DNA from: Ceratotherium simum simum
Lineage: Eukaryota > Chordata > Mammalia > Perissodactyla > Rhinocerotidae
NCBI RefSeq assembly: GCF_000283155.1
Contig: NW_004454266.1
Location: 264,312 to 328,311 of the forward strand
Reading direction: 5' to 3'
Length of the DNA stretch: 64,000 bases
Under the pieces are notes generated by a model, which had not been told where the DNA came from, searched no databases, and worked only from the letters and a program-made list of their open reading frames with translations. The number at the start of each line of letters is the position of its first letter. Position 1 is the first letter of the stretch. A program made the position numbers and the translations under genes. Shown here one piece after another: positions 48,441 to 64,000 of this stretch.

Positions 48441-50180
48441 TGTGCAGGGCCTGTGCATAGAAAGTTAGGCCATGAGGGCAGGACTTTATCTTGTTTTCTC
48501 CTTTCTTTATCCTGTGTTCTCCTAGGTGTGGAAGAGTGAGGGATACATAATACTAAGTTTGTTGAAAGAATGAATGACAAATGAGAACTCCCACCTTTAG
48601 ATCTCCAGCTTTCCTATTCTCCTCCCTCTCATGCTGTGGGTTCCCTCCTCAGGCACCTTGCATTCTAACCCTCTCGGTCAATATTTACAATTTTACTTGA
48701 TCATACCAATTTGTTAACTGAAAGGTTAGTATTTTTGACTTTTGAACTTGAATTCTGGACTATGGGCTGTGTATCCTGATGAGGAAATTCCTGTGTCTGC
48801 TGGCCTGGAGGGAGCTATTTTGAGGGGCACAGATGACCCAGGATAAAATGGCTTTGGTTGCTTTTCAGGGGCCAGGCGGGGTTACCTGGAGCCAGTGTTT
48901 TCTCTCCTCTTCTCACCTATCCCTTCTCTTAATGTTATTCCCCATGGCCACTTCCACAGCTTCCAAGACTCTCATAGGTGCAGGACCCAAGTCCTTGTCT
49001 CTGTGTCATCTTCCCTCCTGTTCCAGGAAGGGGACATGTTAGTTTTGCCCTTCAGTGGCAATTGGTCTCTGTGTATATGCCAGCTAACATTGGTGGTTCT
49101 GCGCCTATAGCACCCAGCCTGGGGGCTGCTCAAGGATCCTCCAAGTGCCAGATGAGGAAACTGAGGTCCAGATTTTTTTTAACTGAGCCTATTCAAGTTG
49201 AACCAAACTTAGTCTTTCTTATTGAATGAACTTTATGACATCCATTTTGACCAACCAGAGCAATTTGGTTCTCATTTGCCCTTGGTTCTCAGCAGCATTC
49301 TGAATGCTTGGTGTTGCCAAGTCACTGGATAAAAGAGGCATATGTAGTTATAGTTTTATCCCAGAAAAAATGTTGTGGATGGGGAAAAACTATTATGTTA
49401 ATATAGTTGACTGTAAGATTTTTAATATGCTTCTTGAAACTGTTGATTCAGTCACTGACTTATTAACACCACCACAAAAGTTCAACCAGCTCGGTTAGTC
49501 TGTTGATGCTATTTCCTCGGAGGAGGACAAGGACTTTGTAAGGAGCCAGTAAGCTATAAAGGGGCCTTAAATTTGGTGAGTGGAGTTGAATGTGGAGATG
49601 TGTGTGTCTAGGGGTGGGGTGGGGTAGGTGTGGGCACAGTGGTTTGGTGTTGGTATGGTTATACTTCCGGGGTGGCCTTGAGACATTATAGTGATTTCAA
49701 CTAGCGAGGCACAGCTTTCTGCCTAACGGGTTAATCAGGGCTACATACTATTGTATTCAAATCAGGGCTGGGAAGCTGCCACCGGGCTTACCAGAAACGG
49801 GGTTTTCCTTTTTATTTCATACATCGTTTGATATATCTTCACAGTGAGCATACGGCCTTTATTATAAGGATTTTTCTAAAAAATTACAAAACAAACAAAC
49901 CTGAAAAAGCTCCTCACTTGGGAAAAACGCTCAGTTTCTGAAAGGACCTAAGCTGGCCTTGTAACTAGTGCCATCTAATGGTCAAACTAAGTTATTGCTC
50001 TGAGGTTGGACACAGCAAGCGCAGGGAAGACCCTGGGTGCAATAGGGACGTGCCAGAAGGTATTTAGCGGGTGATTTACTAGAGTCATTTGCCAAAGTTG
50101 TACAGAACTTATACTGACTGAAATATTAATCCATCGATGAACTCACATTAAGGACTTGGTGGAGTTCGTGTGGAGTTTTT
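48441..50180. other. Intergenic, no gene seen
   Basis: Mixed composition with a short G/T-rich stretch near 49600-49650. 'agtgccatctaatggtca' near 49970 is an imperfect CTCF-like core. Confidence 0.4.
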
Positions 50181-50189
50181 AACTTCCTC

Positions 50190-50375
50190 AAAACGTTTCC
50201 TATGATTTTATTTGTTCCTCACAATAATATGTGACATAAGCATATCAAATCATTTTATTCCCTTTTACAGATGACGAAATTGAGGCCAGAGGTCTTGTGA
50301 GGAGTCCGAGGTTGGCCAGATGACTATTGTCAGGGCGAGACCTTGAGCCCTGGACTCTCGGTCACCAGACTGGCT
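50190..50375 (-). repeat. MIR SINE fossil
   Basis: 'cccttttacagatgacgaaa' with 'ttgaggccagaggtcttgtg' match the antisense MIR core. Confidence 0.75.
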
Positions 50376-50807
50376 TTCTTTTCAGGTGTTTCTGCTGCAG
50401 TTGGGGGTGGAGATATGCAGGCTTGATTTTATATTTAGATGTTTTATTAGGAACCATGACCTAGTGGTTCTCTAAGTTTTCTCTACCATTTCTGTAGCTT
50501 TTGTTTTGTTTTCTATACCTTTTTATTATTTGCCCTAACCTGAACTCTGGAGGGGTGATTTTTAGCAACAAAGCTAAACTTATGTCTAATTCATTTTTTC
50601 TTATTAATGAAACATATTTTAAATTGTAACCTCCTCTAGTCTTCTAGTCACTACCATGTATATATGTGTGTGAGTAATTCCACCCCAGAGTAAGGAAACT
50701 TGATATTTTAACTAGTGTTCATAACAAACATATGTTTCTGTTCTGATTTTTAAATAATAAAGACAGAGCATGGATTTATTTTGCCCTCTTTCTGGATTCC
50801 AGTTTTA

Positions 50808-51021
50808 TTTTTTTAATTTTTTTTAATTTTTTTTTATTTTTTCCCCCAAAGCCCCAGTAGATAGTTGTATGTCATAGTTGCACATCCTTCTAGTTGCTGT
50901 ATGTGGGACGCGGCCCCAGCATGGCCGGAGAAGCGGTGCCTCGGTGCGAGCCCGGGATCCGAACCGTGGGCCGCCAGCAGCGGAGCATGAGCACTTAACT
51001 GCTAAGCCACAGGGCTGGCCC
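50808..51021 (-). repeat. ERE-type SINE
   Basis: T-rich tail, C run and body to CACAGGGCTGGCCC. The target-site duplication TGGATTCCAGTTTTA is near 50793-50807 and 51023-51037. Confidence 0.92.
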
Positions 51022-51576
51022 ATGGATTCCAGTTTTAAAATCACCTTACTAGACTCTAAGGGCTATGATGGCTGACACCATGTCTCACTCATGTGTGTGA
51101 CCCCAAAGTCCCTGACATTGTGCCTTATTCCATAAATATTTCTTGAATAAATGAAAAAAAAACCTCTATGGCTAACTAAGTTTCCTTCGCACATCTATAA
51201 TACTTTTAATAGTAGTTATGGAAAATGTTATTAGCAAATAATAATATTTTCTTATGAGCCTGTTAACAATAATGTCAATACATAGGAAAAACATTCTGAA
51301 CCCTTTGTTTTTCTCTTTCAGAGCAGACCTCTTGATGATGTTCTCTTTTTTAAGCGAGTCCCTTTTTGCCCATAGTTTGGTGATATCTAGCAAAATAAAA
51401 AAGTCATACACTATTTACCCAATTCTACTCCCAGGAAGTGATTCTACAGATAAATCCCCACACATGGGAAATGACATATGTACAACGTTATTCAATGCAG
51501 CATTGTTTGTAATTGCAAAAGATTATAAACGTCTTAGGGTCTATCAAAAGAGGGTTGATTAAATCAGTTACAAGAG

Positions 51577-51782
51577 GGCCGGCCCCATGGCTTAGCGGTT
51601 AAGTGCTTGCACTCCGCTACTGGCGGCCCGGGTTCGGATCCCAGGCGCGCACCAACGCACCGCTTGTCTGGACATGCTGGGGCCGCGTCCCACATACAGC
51701 AACTAGAAGGATGTGCAGCTATGACATACAACTATCTACTGGGGCTTTGGGGGAAAAATAAATAAATAAAATTATAAAAAAA
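51577..51782 (+). repeat. ERE-type SINE
   Basis: GGCCGGCCCCATGGCTTAGC to (AAAT)n. The duplication is diverged: AAATCAGTTACAAGAG on the left, AAATCAATTATGAGAG on the right. Confidence 0.9.
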
Positions 51783-52084
51783 AAATCAATTATGAGAGAG
51801 CCTTCCAATGGAATATTATTTAGCTATAATAAAGCAAGAGAGAGCTCCTCATGTATTGATATGGAACTCTCCTCAATTATAGTATACTACTATTGTGTCA
51901 TAAAAGGGGAATTAGATTTGTTAAATAGCTATACTCTATCTATCGAGAATATAAAAGAAACCAATCCTGTCCATCATGAGGCCACACTAGGACATCTCTT
52001 TTGTATCCATTGTGAGGCATCTGAGCTGAGACTTGGCCACGGGGGACTTCTGGGGGCAAAGGGAGCTAACTGTCTCTGAGAGCC

Positions 52085-52200
52085 TCTGTGGGTTAGGTAC
52101 TTTCACATACATGATTATCTCAGTTAACCCCCATAACAGCACCAGGAGGGATATGTTATTACCCTCAATTTAAGAATGAGGAAAGTGAGGCTAAGCAATT
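52085..52200 (-). repeat. MIR SINE fossil
   Basis: 'tattaccctcaatttaagaa' and 'tgaggaaagtgaggctaagc' match antisense MIR. Confidence 0.65.
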
Positions 52201-52639
52201 CTTTGTAGATTTTGGAGTGGTGGCTTCTGGGGAACTTCCTGATCAATTTAGGACTGGGTGCCGTAGCAGTGTCCAGAGATGGAAAAAGATTTACGAGTCT
52301 GAGTGAAGGACTCAGAGAGGAGGCCGGTGGCCCCTCAGGCCTCTGCGGAGGAAGAAGCAGCAGCTTCTCTGAGCTTGCTGCTTCTGCCGCCCTGGGGCTT
52401 TCCGAATGGTTACTGGTGAAGGATGTGGGAAAGTATTCTTTCTGGGCTGGGAAATTGGAAAAACTCCATGTTTCTGTTTCTAAATCAACCACAAACATTC
52501 AACGAGTGTCTCTTACGTTTGTAACATTACACACAAACATTTATTTTCTTGGTCTTCCTGTCTCTTCAAAGTCTAGATCATCTTTTTTCTTCCTTCTACT
52601 TGTCTCTCATAATAAGATTTTAAGTACTAATACTTTGTC

Positions 52640-52860
52640 AGTGTTTCAAACTTATAGAGCACTTTATCTTGTTTGAGCCTCATAACTACTTAGTGAAGCA
52701 AATGAGCAGCTATAGGATTTCCTCCCCCCATTTTATAGGCGAGGAAGCTAGGAATGAGAGAAGTTAAGTCGCTCGCTCTTAACAGTTGCTGTTTGCAAGG
52801 ACACTGCAGTAGGTTTGATTCTAGGTTTTTTTTTTACATCAAGTCCTGTTCTCTTTTACC
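52640..52860 (-). repeat. MIR SINE fossil
   Basis: 'cccattttataggcgaggaa' and 'gagagaagttaagtcgctcg' match antisense MIR. Confidence 0.75.
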
Positions 52861-52974
52861 TTTGCTTTGCTGCCTCCCTTCATCTAAAAGAATTTCCTAA
52901 ATAATATAGACTATGAAGCTGTCTTATAACTGAGAAAAATAGACATGACAACATTCTATTGTTCATGTCTTATC

Positions 52975-53003
52975 TCTCTCCTTCCCTCTCTCTCTCTCTC
53001 TGT
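52975..53003. repeat. (CT)n microsatellite
   Basis: Run of CT dinucleotides with minor interruptions. Confidence 0.85.
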
Positions 53004-53102
53004 CATTCTCCTCCCAGCAAAGAAACATAACACTTGACTCTCTCTTTGCTCTTGTCTACCAAAAAATACATGTAAAAGTCTGTGTATAAATAAACAAAAT
53101 AG

Positions 53103-53304
53103 GGGCCAGCCCCGTGGCTTAGCGCTTAAGTGCGCGCGCTCCGCTGCTAGCGGCCCGGGTTCGGATCCTGGGCGCGCACCGATGCACCGCTTCTCTGGCT
53201 ATGCTGAGGCCGCGTCCCACATACAGCAACTAGAAGCATGTGCAGCTATGACATACAACTATCTACTGGGGCTTTAAGGGGAAAAAATAAATAAATAAAA
53301 TCTT
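53103..53304 (+). repeat. ERE-type SINE
   Basis: GGGCCAGCCCCGTGGCTTAG to (AAAT)n. The target-site duplication TAAATAAACAAAATAG is near 53087-53102 and 53305-53320. Confidence 0.93.
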
Positions 53305-53320
53305 TAAATAAACAAAATAG

Positions 53321-54087
53321 ACCATCAGTGTACCTCACAATATGGAATAAAAATGTTCTTGTAAACTACGTTTTGATAAATTGAACAATCCATACTTCAT
53401 TTGATAAATCTGAAGTCTAAATTGATTCTATACTAAATCCTTTTGAAATAAAGCAATTCTATTTCTAATTTATATTTTTTGAGCTCATCCAAAGAAAGAT
53501 ATATCCACCACCCTGCCCCCCAAATAAATAAAAGCAAACCAACTTCCTGAAAAAAAAATCCCAACCTTTTTATTCTCTAAGGCTGAAATAACTCCCAGAT
53601 AGAATTTGGAGACTGCATGACCCCTCGGTGCCCAGAGGAGGAAATTACTCAGGAGTTAAAATCAAGAGGAGTGGTTGTAGGCGCTCAGCCCATTCTAGCT
53701 GTGCCACTATTTGAGCCATTTCATCTTCTTCCCCAACCAGTTCATCCATCCCCCTTCCCTCCACGTTGACCACCAGCTTACTTTGTACTCTTCTGTCATA
53801 GGCCCCCAGAGTTAGAAGCCACAATTACCCCCAATTCCCTTAGTAAAATATTGGTAAGAAGCTAAAAAAGTCTAGGATACTTGCTTCATACATTCCTCCC
53901 GCTATTTTATATTTTCCCCACTATGGCTTCACTTGAGTTGGGTGAAGGGAGGGAGACTTCAAGCAAGGCATTTGTTCTGAGCACAGCAGGAAGATGAAAG
54001 AAGACACTCTGTTTTTCCCAATGGCTGATCGACAGCATCCAGGGACAACAGGGTCACCAGTTCTTCTCCTAAGGTCCGTTGGGTCTT
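53321..54087. other. Intergenic, no feature recognised
   Basis: AT-rich at the left, more mixed to the right. No gene, promoter or named repeat seen. Confidence 0.4.
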
Positions 54088-54099
54088 GGTCTCCTTCTT

Positions 54100-54400
54100 C
54101 TTTTTTTTTTTTTTTTTGAGGAAGATCAGCCCTGAGCTAACATCCATGCTAATCCTCCTCTTTATGCTGAGGAAGACCGGCTCTGAGCTAACATCTATTG
54201 CCAATCCTCCTCCTTTTTTTCCCCCAAAGCCCCAGTAGATAGTTGTATGTCATAGCTGCACATCCTTCTAGTTGTTGTATGTGGGACTCAGCCTCAGCAT
54301 GGCCGGAGGAGCGGTGCGACGGTGCACGCCCAGGGTTCCGAACCCGGGCCGCCAGCAGTGGAGGGGGCGCACTTAACCGCTAAGCCACGGGGCCGGCCCC
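54100..54400 (-). repeat. ERE-type SINE, composite long form
   Basis: Long T tail (54100-54117), both ERE blocks, ending CACGGGGCCGGCCCC. The target-site duplication GGTCTCCTTCTT is at 54088-54099 and 54401-54412. Confidence 0.93.
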
Positions 54401-54412
54401 GGTCTCCTTCTT

Positions 54413-55035
54413 TTTTTCTGCTGCCTCCCCCTGTCCTACTGGTTGTAATTACCCAGATAGAATGAAGGTCTGCTCCAGATGCAGTCAGAAATTCTCCACC
54501 TTTGTCCCTACTTCATAGCAGGATCTCGGAGTAAGACGAAGGAGGTTGGTCTTTGGATGGACACTTTCTTAAGAGCAGCAGGAAGAGCAGCAAGACATCT
54601 TCCTGGTACCCTCTTGTTGTCCTAGTAGTCTGACTTGGGCCACCATTCGTGATGCCACGTGCAGGAGAACTTGTACATGCACGGAAATTATACTGTACTG
54701 CCATTAGAGGATGCTTGGGTGGTGGGAGATGGGCAGGAGATGGGCCTGCCGGGCCTAGTGATGGAGAAGAAGCTTCAGTTTTCTAATGGTAAGGCTCCTG
54801 GATGGTAAGGGAAGGGTACTGGGCATGCCAGCATCAGGGACAGCAAAACAACAGCACCTGCAAATAAGGCTAGTAAGTATAGATATTGCTAAAAGGGAAC
54901 ATCCAGATAAACACCAGTCGTGATTACCCCAGCAGTTTCATCCACAACAGCAATGCTGATATGCAGAGGGATCCCAGAGAGACAGACCCCTGGGTACCTT
55001 GGAGATGCTTCTCACAGCTGGTCATCAGGCTGAGC
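54413..55035. other. Intergenic, no feature recognised
   Basis: No exon, promoter or named repeat seen; 'tgccattagaggatgc' near 54700 is only a weak CTCF-like word. Confidence 0.4.
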
Positions 55036-55039
55036 AGGG

Positions 55040-55215
55040 TCTTTGGAGTCAGATAAACAGATGTTCTCATCTTGGCTTATTACATGTGAGACATTGGGTA
55101 AATTATTAAATTCATTTGAGTTTCAGTTTCCCCCTTCACAAAATGGAGATAATAATATCTATGTCAGAGAATGTTATAAGGAGCAAGTGGGACAATCTAA
55201 GTAAAGCACATGGCC
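55040..55215 (+). repeat. MIR SINE fossil
   Basis: 'gagtttcagtttcccccttc' and 'acaaaatggagataataata' match sense MIR. Confidence 0.8.
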
Positions 55216-55240
55216 CCAAACTGTAAAATCAATGCTATTA

Positions 55241-55454
55241 GGGCCGGCCCTGTGGCTTAGCTGTTAAGTGCTCGCGCTCCGATGCTGGCGGCCCGGGTTC
55301 GGATCCCGGGTGCGCACCGATGCACTGCTTCTCTGGCCATGCTCAGGCTGCGTCCCACATGCAGCAACTAGAGGGATGTGCGACTATGACATGCAACTAT
55401 CTACTGGGGCTTTGGGGGGAAAATAAATAAATAAATAAAATTATAAAAAAAAAA
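55241..55454 (+). repeat. ERE-type SINE
   Basis: GGGCCGGCCCTGTGGCTTAG to an A-rich tail. The target-site duplication AAAATCAATGCTATTA is at 55225-55240 and about 55454-55469. Confidence 0.93.
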
Positions 55455-55699
55455 AAATCAATGCTATTATTATGATCCTGTAATTCACAGGGTGGAAGGA
55501 CTTATATGTGTGGAGAATGTGTCACTATTATGGCCTGTGGAAGAAAGCATCCCATTTCACCAATACCTAGAAGGTCTTTCACAAACGGCGGAGACCACCA
55601 AGAGATTAATAGGCTTGGAAAGTGGTGTGATAATTCCGTACAGTGGAGTGAAAATTGGTCTTTGAGTTGGAAGATGTTTTTGCGGATTGATCTTTTATT

Positions 55700-55960
55700 A
55701 AGCTTCTAACCAGGTGTGCAGCTCTTGTAGTGAGGATGAAATGAGCTCCATCTTTAGGGTCCCTGCCCTCATGGAGCTTAATGTCAGTTAGGAAGGCAGA
55801 TATTAAAGAAATTATTTTGTAGTTATTTTAATTACCACTGAGATAAGTGTTTTGAATGATGAATACAGTGTGCTATAAGAGCAGCTAGTAGGGTGGGGGT
55901 GGGGGTCTAGGTTAGTCCGAGGAATTCAGGGAAGGCTTCCCTGGGGAGGTGATATTTAAG
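55700..55960. repeat. Ancient interspersed repeat, family not named
   Basis: 'ggtccctgccctcatggagc' and 'cagggaaggcttccctgggg' are phrases of a common ancient mammalian repeat. Confidence 0.5.
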
Positions 55961-56084
55961 CTGTTAATGAGGTGAAGATGGCATGAGGTGGGGAGGCTGA
56001 AGAGGACATCTTCAGGCAGAGGTTGCTGGGTGTGCTTGGTCTCTGACTTGAAAGTATGTGAACAAGTTTAAAGAAGGCAATCAG

Positions 56085-56300
56085 GCCAGCATGGCTGGAG
56101 CACCTGAGACCTGGGTCTGAGACCCAGCTCTGCTATTTATTGGCTATGTGACCTTGGGCAGATCATTTAAACTTTCTGGGCTGCAGTTTTCTCATCTGAC
56201 AAATGGAGATATTACCACACAGAAACAGTTGAAAGGATTAAGAGAGATAATGTGAGTTCTCTGTAAATTATGCACCAAGAAGGTATTATGTTTCTGTGCT
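56085..56300 (+). repeat. MIR SINE fossil
   Basis: 'gctatgtgaccttgggcaga' and 'gttttctcatctgacaaatg' match sense MIR closely. Confidence 0.85.
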
Positions 56301-58234
56301 GATCTAAGTGTAATAAATACTGAAATCATTTGAAGGTGTGTATGAGTCACGTTGACTTTTAGAGTTTCAGAGTGATGGCGTGGAAGCACAGGGAAGGGAG
56401 AGTTAAAACCCAGCAGGTGTTTGTTTACTCTAGACTGCTAAAGACAGAACCTGCTTCACATATGTCCCAGACTTTCCCTCCTGCTAAGATTTGAATGGTA
56501 CATACAGGTCTCTGGACCAGGGCAGGACCCACTGTAATAGGGTCATGGATGTGGACCTGGTTAGGTTTCCACATAGGGCCTTTATGAGGATCCTTGCTGG
56601 TGTTTTTATGGTATTTCCATAAATAGAATTTCTAGTCTATTGCCTCAAATGTGTTCATTGGACTCCTAAAACATCTATTTGTAAATATTGTCTCATGTTT
56701 ATAAACTCAGTTCCACATACCCTTTTCTGTAATTTTAAAATCCACAATGTTCTGAAAACCAAAAATTTTGTCTAACTTATTTGGTGGCAAAACCTGGCCT
56801 GACTTACATCCATTTTGTGGCAAAACCAGATGTGAAGCTATTTATAGTCTGTATTTACTCCACTTAATGTTGATAGCCATGCATTTTACTGGAGAAATAT
56901 GTGTTTATTTTATTATGGACCTGCACACACATATCAAATAATGGAGTTTTCAGCGTTCTGTACTTTCTAGTAGAAAAATCTAGGTGATGAGTCTTTTTAC
57001 TCTGAGTATATTTGGTTAGTGTGCTTGTGTGCTTCGAATAATTAAGGAATCATTATAGGTACTTGAACTGGACATAATGGAAGAGACGAATCTGGTGCAG
57101 CAAAATGAACAAACAAAAACCATACCAACCAATGGCATACATGCATTATGATGCATATGCTTTTCAGATCGGCATGAATAATTATGCATAAATATTCATA
57201 TCTGGTATATACTTAATTACATATATATTTAATTAAACATAATAAGTGTTTATTTTGAAATCTTTAAAAATCCAATTCTCTTGCAGGTCCAGGAGTAGAA
57301 GTGCTCACTTTTCTAAATCTGTGAGCCTGACCTCATATGCCCTTTGGAAGAAGGGACAAACAAGCTTACTAGTTTCCTTTTTGTTGCTTAGGTTAACCTA
57401 GCATTTCGTTACACTGTGTTCATTCATTTATTATAGAAGAGCTCACTTGCGGAGAAATCATTTATAGAGGCATCTCACGGTGTCAACTTTGTAACCTGGT
57501 TATTGGCCCTGAGCACCTGTGAGACTGTGCTCCCATGACCTCAGAGCATCTTGTGGGCAGGGGAGTAGGTATTTACAATGTGGCCTTTTTATTTCGGTGA
57601 AGTTTTGTGAATTCCAGACTGGGTTTCCCTGTATATGCCTGTAAAAGTATTATCGAAATAGCTTTGTAATTTTCCTGGTTCTTTTTCCTGGCACAAAGAA
57701 CCAAGGCCAGAAATGTCAAGAATGTATAACCAAACTAGAATTGTGCGTGGGAAGCAATTGAGAGGATTTGTTAAAGAAAGATTTTCCTCCATCTCCCTAC
57801 CTTCTTCTGGCCCTGTAATTCTGCATGCCTACTCCCATCAAGAAAGGAAGAGAGAGAACACACAAATGAAAAATGAGGGGCAGAGTGAAAGAGGAAAGAC
57901 TTAGTGATATTAAAGCATGGCAGAAAGGGTTCAAGCCCTTGTTAAAAAGCTAGAGTTAAGCCTAGCATGTAAATAACTTCATGTTTGAATTTTAAACCTT
58001 TGTCCCATACATTTTTCTACAACAAGGGCTGTGTAGGACAGAAAACTCTCCCTGAAGACAAATCTTCCACCCCAACGTAAGAGGACGTGAATATCTTCTC
58101 TTCACACACTAACTGCTACTACTTCAGATGGGAAAATGGAACTGAGATGCAGTTTGACCTTTGATAAAGAATGCCTTGGGGTGGAAGTTGGGTGAGAGCT
58201 GGGCCTTGAAACTAAGTTTCTGAATGCAGTGGAC
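56301..58234. other. Intergenic, no gene seen
   Basis: AT-rich, with repeated ATGCAT/TTAATTA words near 57120-57250. No exon or promoter recognised. Confidence 0.4.
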
Positions 58235-58445
58235 AGAATCCGGAAACAGAGTAACAGACCTAAGTTTGAATATTGGCTCTGTCAATTTTATAGCTGGGTG
58301 ACCTTTGATCTGCTTCTTACTTCTCTACATCACAGTTTACTCAGCTCCAAAATAGGGAAATTCATATCTATTTGGCATGGTTGTGAGAGAATTAAATTAG
58401 ACACCCCTTGGAAGCACCTAGTATCTAGCAGATCATCAATTGATT
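58235..58445 (+). repeat. MIR SINE fossil
   Basis: 'attggctctgtcaattttat' then 'ggtgacctttgatctgcttc' match a diverged sense MIR. Confidence 0.7.
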
Positions 58446-59059
58446 GAGCTACTTTGCTTAATATGTTTTCAGGGCTTGTGGGGTGCTAAGTTCTGGGCTA
58501 TATGTTCTCAGGGTTGGGCAGTAGATGCAGAGGAGAGGAAAGGAAGTGGAAGTATGGAAAACAAAATGAACAAGAAGATTGGTCATTCTCAGGTAATCTG
58601 AGTAGGAACACCATCTCTAAGAAAAACAGTCAAAAACTGTAAAAGGAGGTGGTGTTGCCAAAGGCACAAAGAACACAGGAATGAGGGAAGAAGGATGGGA
58701 TCAAGTCCAGGGACCTTTCCAGAGGAGAGGAGTTTTGTACTTGGTGTGGACGGCAAAGAAGGAAGTGGATCAGCTGTGGGGAGGGTGGGGTTAGGATACT
58801 CAAGCAGTGGGTGGTCTATTGAAAGACCTCAATAAATGTCCTGAGGAATATGGGCCAGGAATCTGGGCAGTGACATTGCAAGGTCAAAAGGTGTGAAAGA
58901 AGAAAGTTGCAGCCACTAGTGGAAAAAGGTGAGCAGTTTGTATAGTGAATATAATTGGAGCTTCTGTCCACACCCTCAAATGCCTCTGCCCAATTGAATA
59001 ACAGATTTTGGCTATACTGTTGCGACTTGCTTAGGAAGGTTAAAAAACAAATCTTAAAA

Positions 59060-59430
59060 AAATGATTATGAAGGTAACACTTGTAAAACATTTGAACGAA
59101 AACTGAACAAATAAGACAAAAACAAAGTTATCTAAAAATTCACGGCTCCAGAGGCATTCACTGCTAACATTTTGATATATTTTCCTCTAGCTTTTTAAGA
59201 GATATATACCACAGTTGTGCAAATTTTGTATCCTGTTTTTTTTCCTCAAACTTTCATATTTTCCCATGTCAGTGTCATTAGGTACTCTTTTAAACATGTT
59301 TCTGTAACGATTTCTTTGAATGTATACATTCCAACTTACTGAATCAATACTTTGTGATTTGGACACTATGGTTGTTTCCTTTTCTGATTTAGCATCAGCA
59401 GTGTGGCAATGAATATCACCAAGATAACTT
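59060..59430 (-). mobile_element. Old L1-type fragment, antisense
   Basis: 'actgctaacattttgatata', 'ttttcccatgtcagtgtcat' and 'tttgtatcctgttttttttc' match antisense L1M 3' wording. Confidence 0.5.
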
Positions 59431-59944
59431 TCATTTTCATGGAATCATAGACTCCTCTTTTCCAGGGGAGATTCCATTCTTCCAACCCCCTCATTTCAGG
59501 CAGGACTCCAGTAAAGAGAATGACAAGTTGCCAGAATGAAAGACTAGACGAGGACCTTGAGAGCTTGTTTGTAGGCTCCCCATAGAGTGCCTACTCAGAT
59601 CCTCCCCTACAGAAGGGCCCTGCTAGGTCCGGAAAGGGTGTCCCCTGGATGCTTAGCCATGTCAGGACCACATAGGAGCACAGAGGGAGGGTGTCCTGCT
59701 GGTGGGATAGCTGAACTAGCGTGTAGACTGGGCACATAGTCAGGAAATTCTTTCTAAAGCAGTCTGGGAAACTTCTCATCCATATGATGTTTTTCGTGGT
59801 GTCAATAAATTTATATTAGGCGACATCTTCATTTTTTGGTTCTGCTATGCTGAGAGGACAGGCCACTCATAGGAGGGGTGGCTGTCATTCTCAGTGGCTA
59901 GAAGTCCTGCCTCACTCTCTTCTCCTTCTCTTCTATTTTCTAGC

Positions 59945-60160
59945 TCAATGGTTCTCAACCAGTCCCTAGAGAACATTTTGAAAATTTGTGGGCTTTCTTT
60001 TGGTAATTATAATGATGGAGGGGGGCACTATTGACTTTCATGGGTAGGGCAGGGGTATAAGATATTCTTCAAAGAATAGCCTACACAGTGAAGAATTGTC
60101 CCAGATTCTCAAATGTCCCCTAGGACATTCATGTAGGTGAAAACCTGTGTTTAATTATCT
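59945..60160. mobile_element. hAT-type DNA transposon fossil
   Basis: Starts 'caatggttctcaaccagtcc', like the CAGTGGTTCTCAACC terminal repeat of short hAT elements. The far end is decayed. Confidence 0.45.
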
Positions 60161-60970
60161 GAGCCTACAATTTAATACAGTTTTTTTCTTTTTTAAAAAA
60201 ACGGTTTTAATATACAATGAACTTTCTAGGAATGCAATTACAGTTCTGTGTAAATTTAGGGAAGATTGACTTTGCTACCGCGAGTTGTTCAACATTTCAT
60301 TAAATCACTTCATTGATGGCAACATGCTGGAGGTAGTTGAGTCACCAACTCGGCACCTGTATCAGCCTGCGTTTGTAGCAGTTCTATCATCGTGATGCTA
60401 TGGATAAGTGCAAGCATCTGCCTACTTCATTATGACTTCTAGTAGTCAGGCCTCAACACTCACACCTTAAAATATTGTTCATGTTCTTTTACTACAAATT
60501 ACTTTTTTTCATTTCCCCTTTATGTTACAGACAGGGAAGCATGTTAGTTTCTTAAAAGTTATGTGTGTAGGTAGGTTATATCATCTATGAATTTTAATTC
60601 AGCATAGTACAGGAGTCACTACAAAATATTTGTTATAAAAATGGTTGAAGGTTGAGAACTTCAGTTCTAATCAGTCTCACAGTATTTGGCTTTTTCCCAT
60701 CTCTTTCCCAGGACCAGCCAGAAAGGATTTTTTTTCCCCCCAGAAGGAACCCCTGTATCCTCTAGCAGCCCACACTCACTCCTATGAACAACACACACAC
60801 AGACACATGCACACACCTTCCACCACCAGACAATAGCCAGAAGCCTCTGGAACTGTCAAAAGGCCTGTATTTCCCCACTCTGTCTCTAGAGTTTCCAGTT
60901 CTCCCTTAGTGGAGAAATATTGATTGCTAGGCCCTGTTGGAGTGTAGAAGAAAACGCTGGCTCCTGCCCG
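60161..60970 (+). other. GABBR1 5' flank, AT-rich part
   Basis: No gene seen. A (CA)-rich patch lies at about 60787-60820. Composition switches to GC-rich at about 60980. Confidence 0.45.
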
Positions 60971-60979
60971 CTTGGAGCC

Positions 60980-64000
<3,021 letters not shown>

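Noticed and set aside
52981..53003. CT-rich tract as a promoter GAGA-type element
   Set aside because: No gene or start-site features nearby; a simple microsatellite explains it.

Overview
The window is mammalian nuclear DNA from an odd-toed ungulate, most likely an equid. The main evidence is 19 copies of a tRNA-derived SINE of the ERE (equine repetitive element) type. These have Pol III A and B boxes, a conserved CAACTATCTACTGGGGCTTT 3' block, an A-rich tail and, in most copies, clear target-site duplications. Long introns, CpG-island promoters, MIR, L1, hAT and Tigger fossils fit this. The genes place the window in the extended/class I part of the major histocompatibility complex, read from the class I framework side towards the olfactory-receptor side: PPP1R11 (-), POLR1H/ZNRD1 (-), ZNRD1AS/TCTEX4-like (+), a gene-poor gap, ZFP57 (+), MOG (-), GABBR1 (+).

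Left part (1-12 kb): only the first coding exon of PPP1R11 lies inside the window, with its CpG-island promoter. POLR1H (RNA polymerase I subunit RPA12) is complete in four coding exons. It shares a CpG-rich bidirectional promoter (inverted CCAAT plus a palindromic CRE) with a divergent gene at the ZNRD1AS/HTEX4 position. That gene is a transcribed pseudogene in humans. Here three exons join in phase into an open frame of 299 codons.

Middle (12-24 kb): this is where primates carry the class I alpha block (HLA-A/G/F and relatives). I see no class I exon. It holds a 5'-truncated antisense L1, MIRs, and an antisense endogenous retrovirus relic whose RNase H segment is ERV-L/ERV16-like, broken by three SINE insertions.

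Right part (24-64 kb): a CpG island precedes ZFP57, a KRAB zinc-finger imprint-maintenance factor with four coding exons totalling 539 aa. It converges on MOG (myelin oligodendrocyte glycoprotein), whose eight coding exons including three 21-nt micro-exons were all placed and join in phase to 246 aa. An 18.8-kb repeat-rich intergenic stretch follows. It contains an orphan GC-rich segment with an X1-X2-Y-like motif array and a good CTCF-like site. The window ends inside GABBR1 (GABA-B receptor subunit 1): CpG island, non-coding exon 1, signal-peptide exon and first sushi-domain exon.

The genes do not form one pathway. The shared theme is conserved MHC framework synteny without class I genes. 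Exon limits were derived by eye from splice signals and reading phase. Repeat family names rest on recognition rather than a database search.
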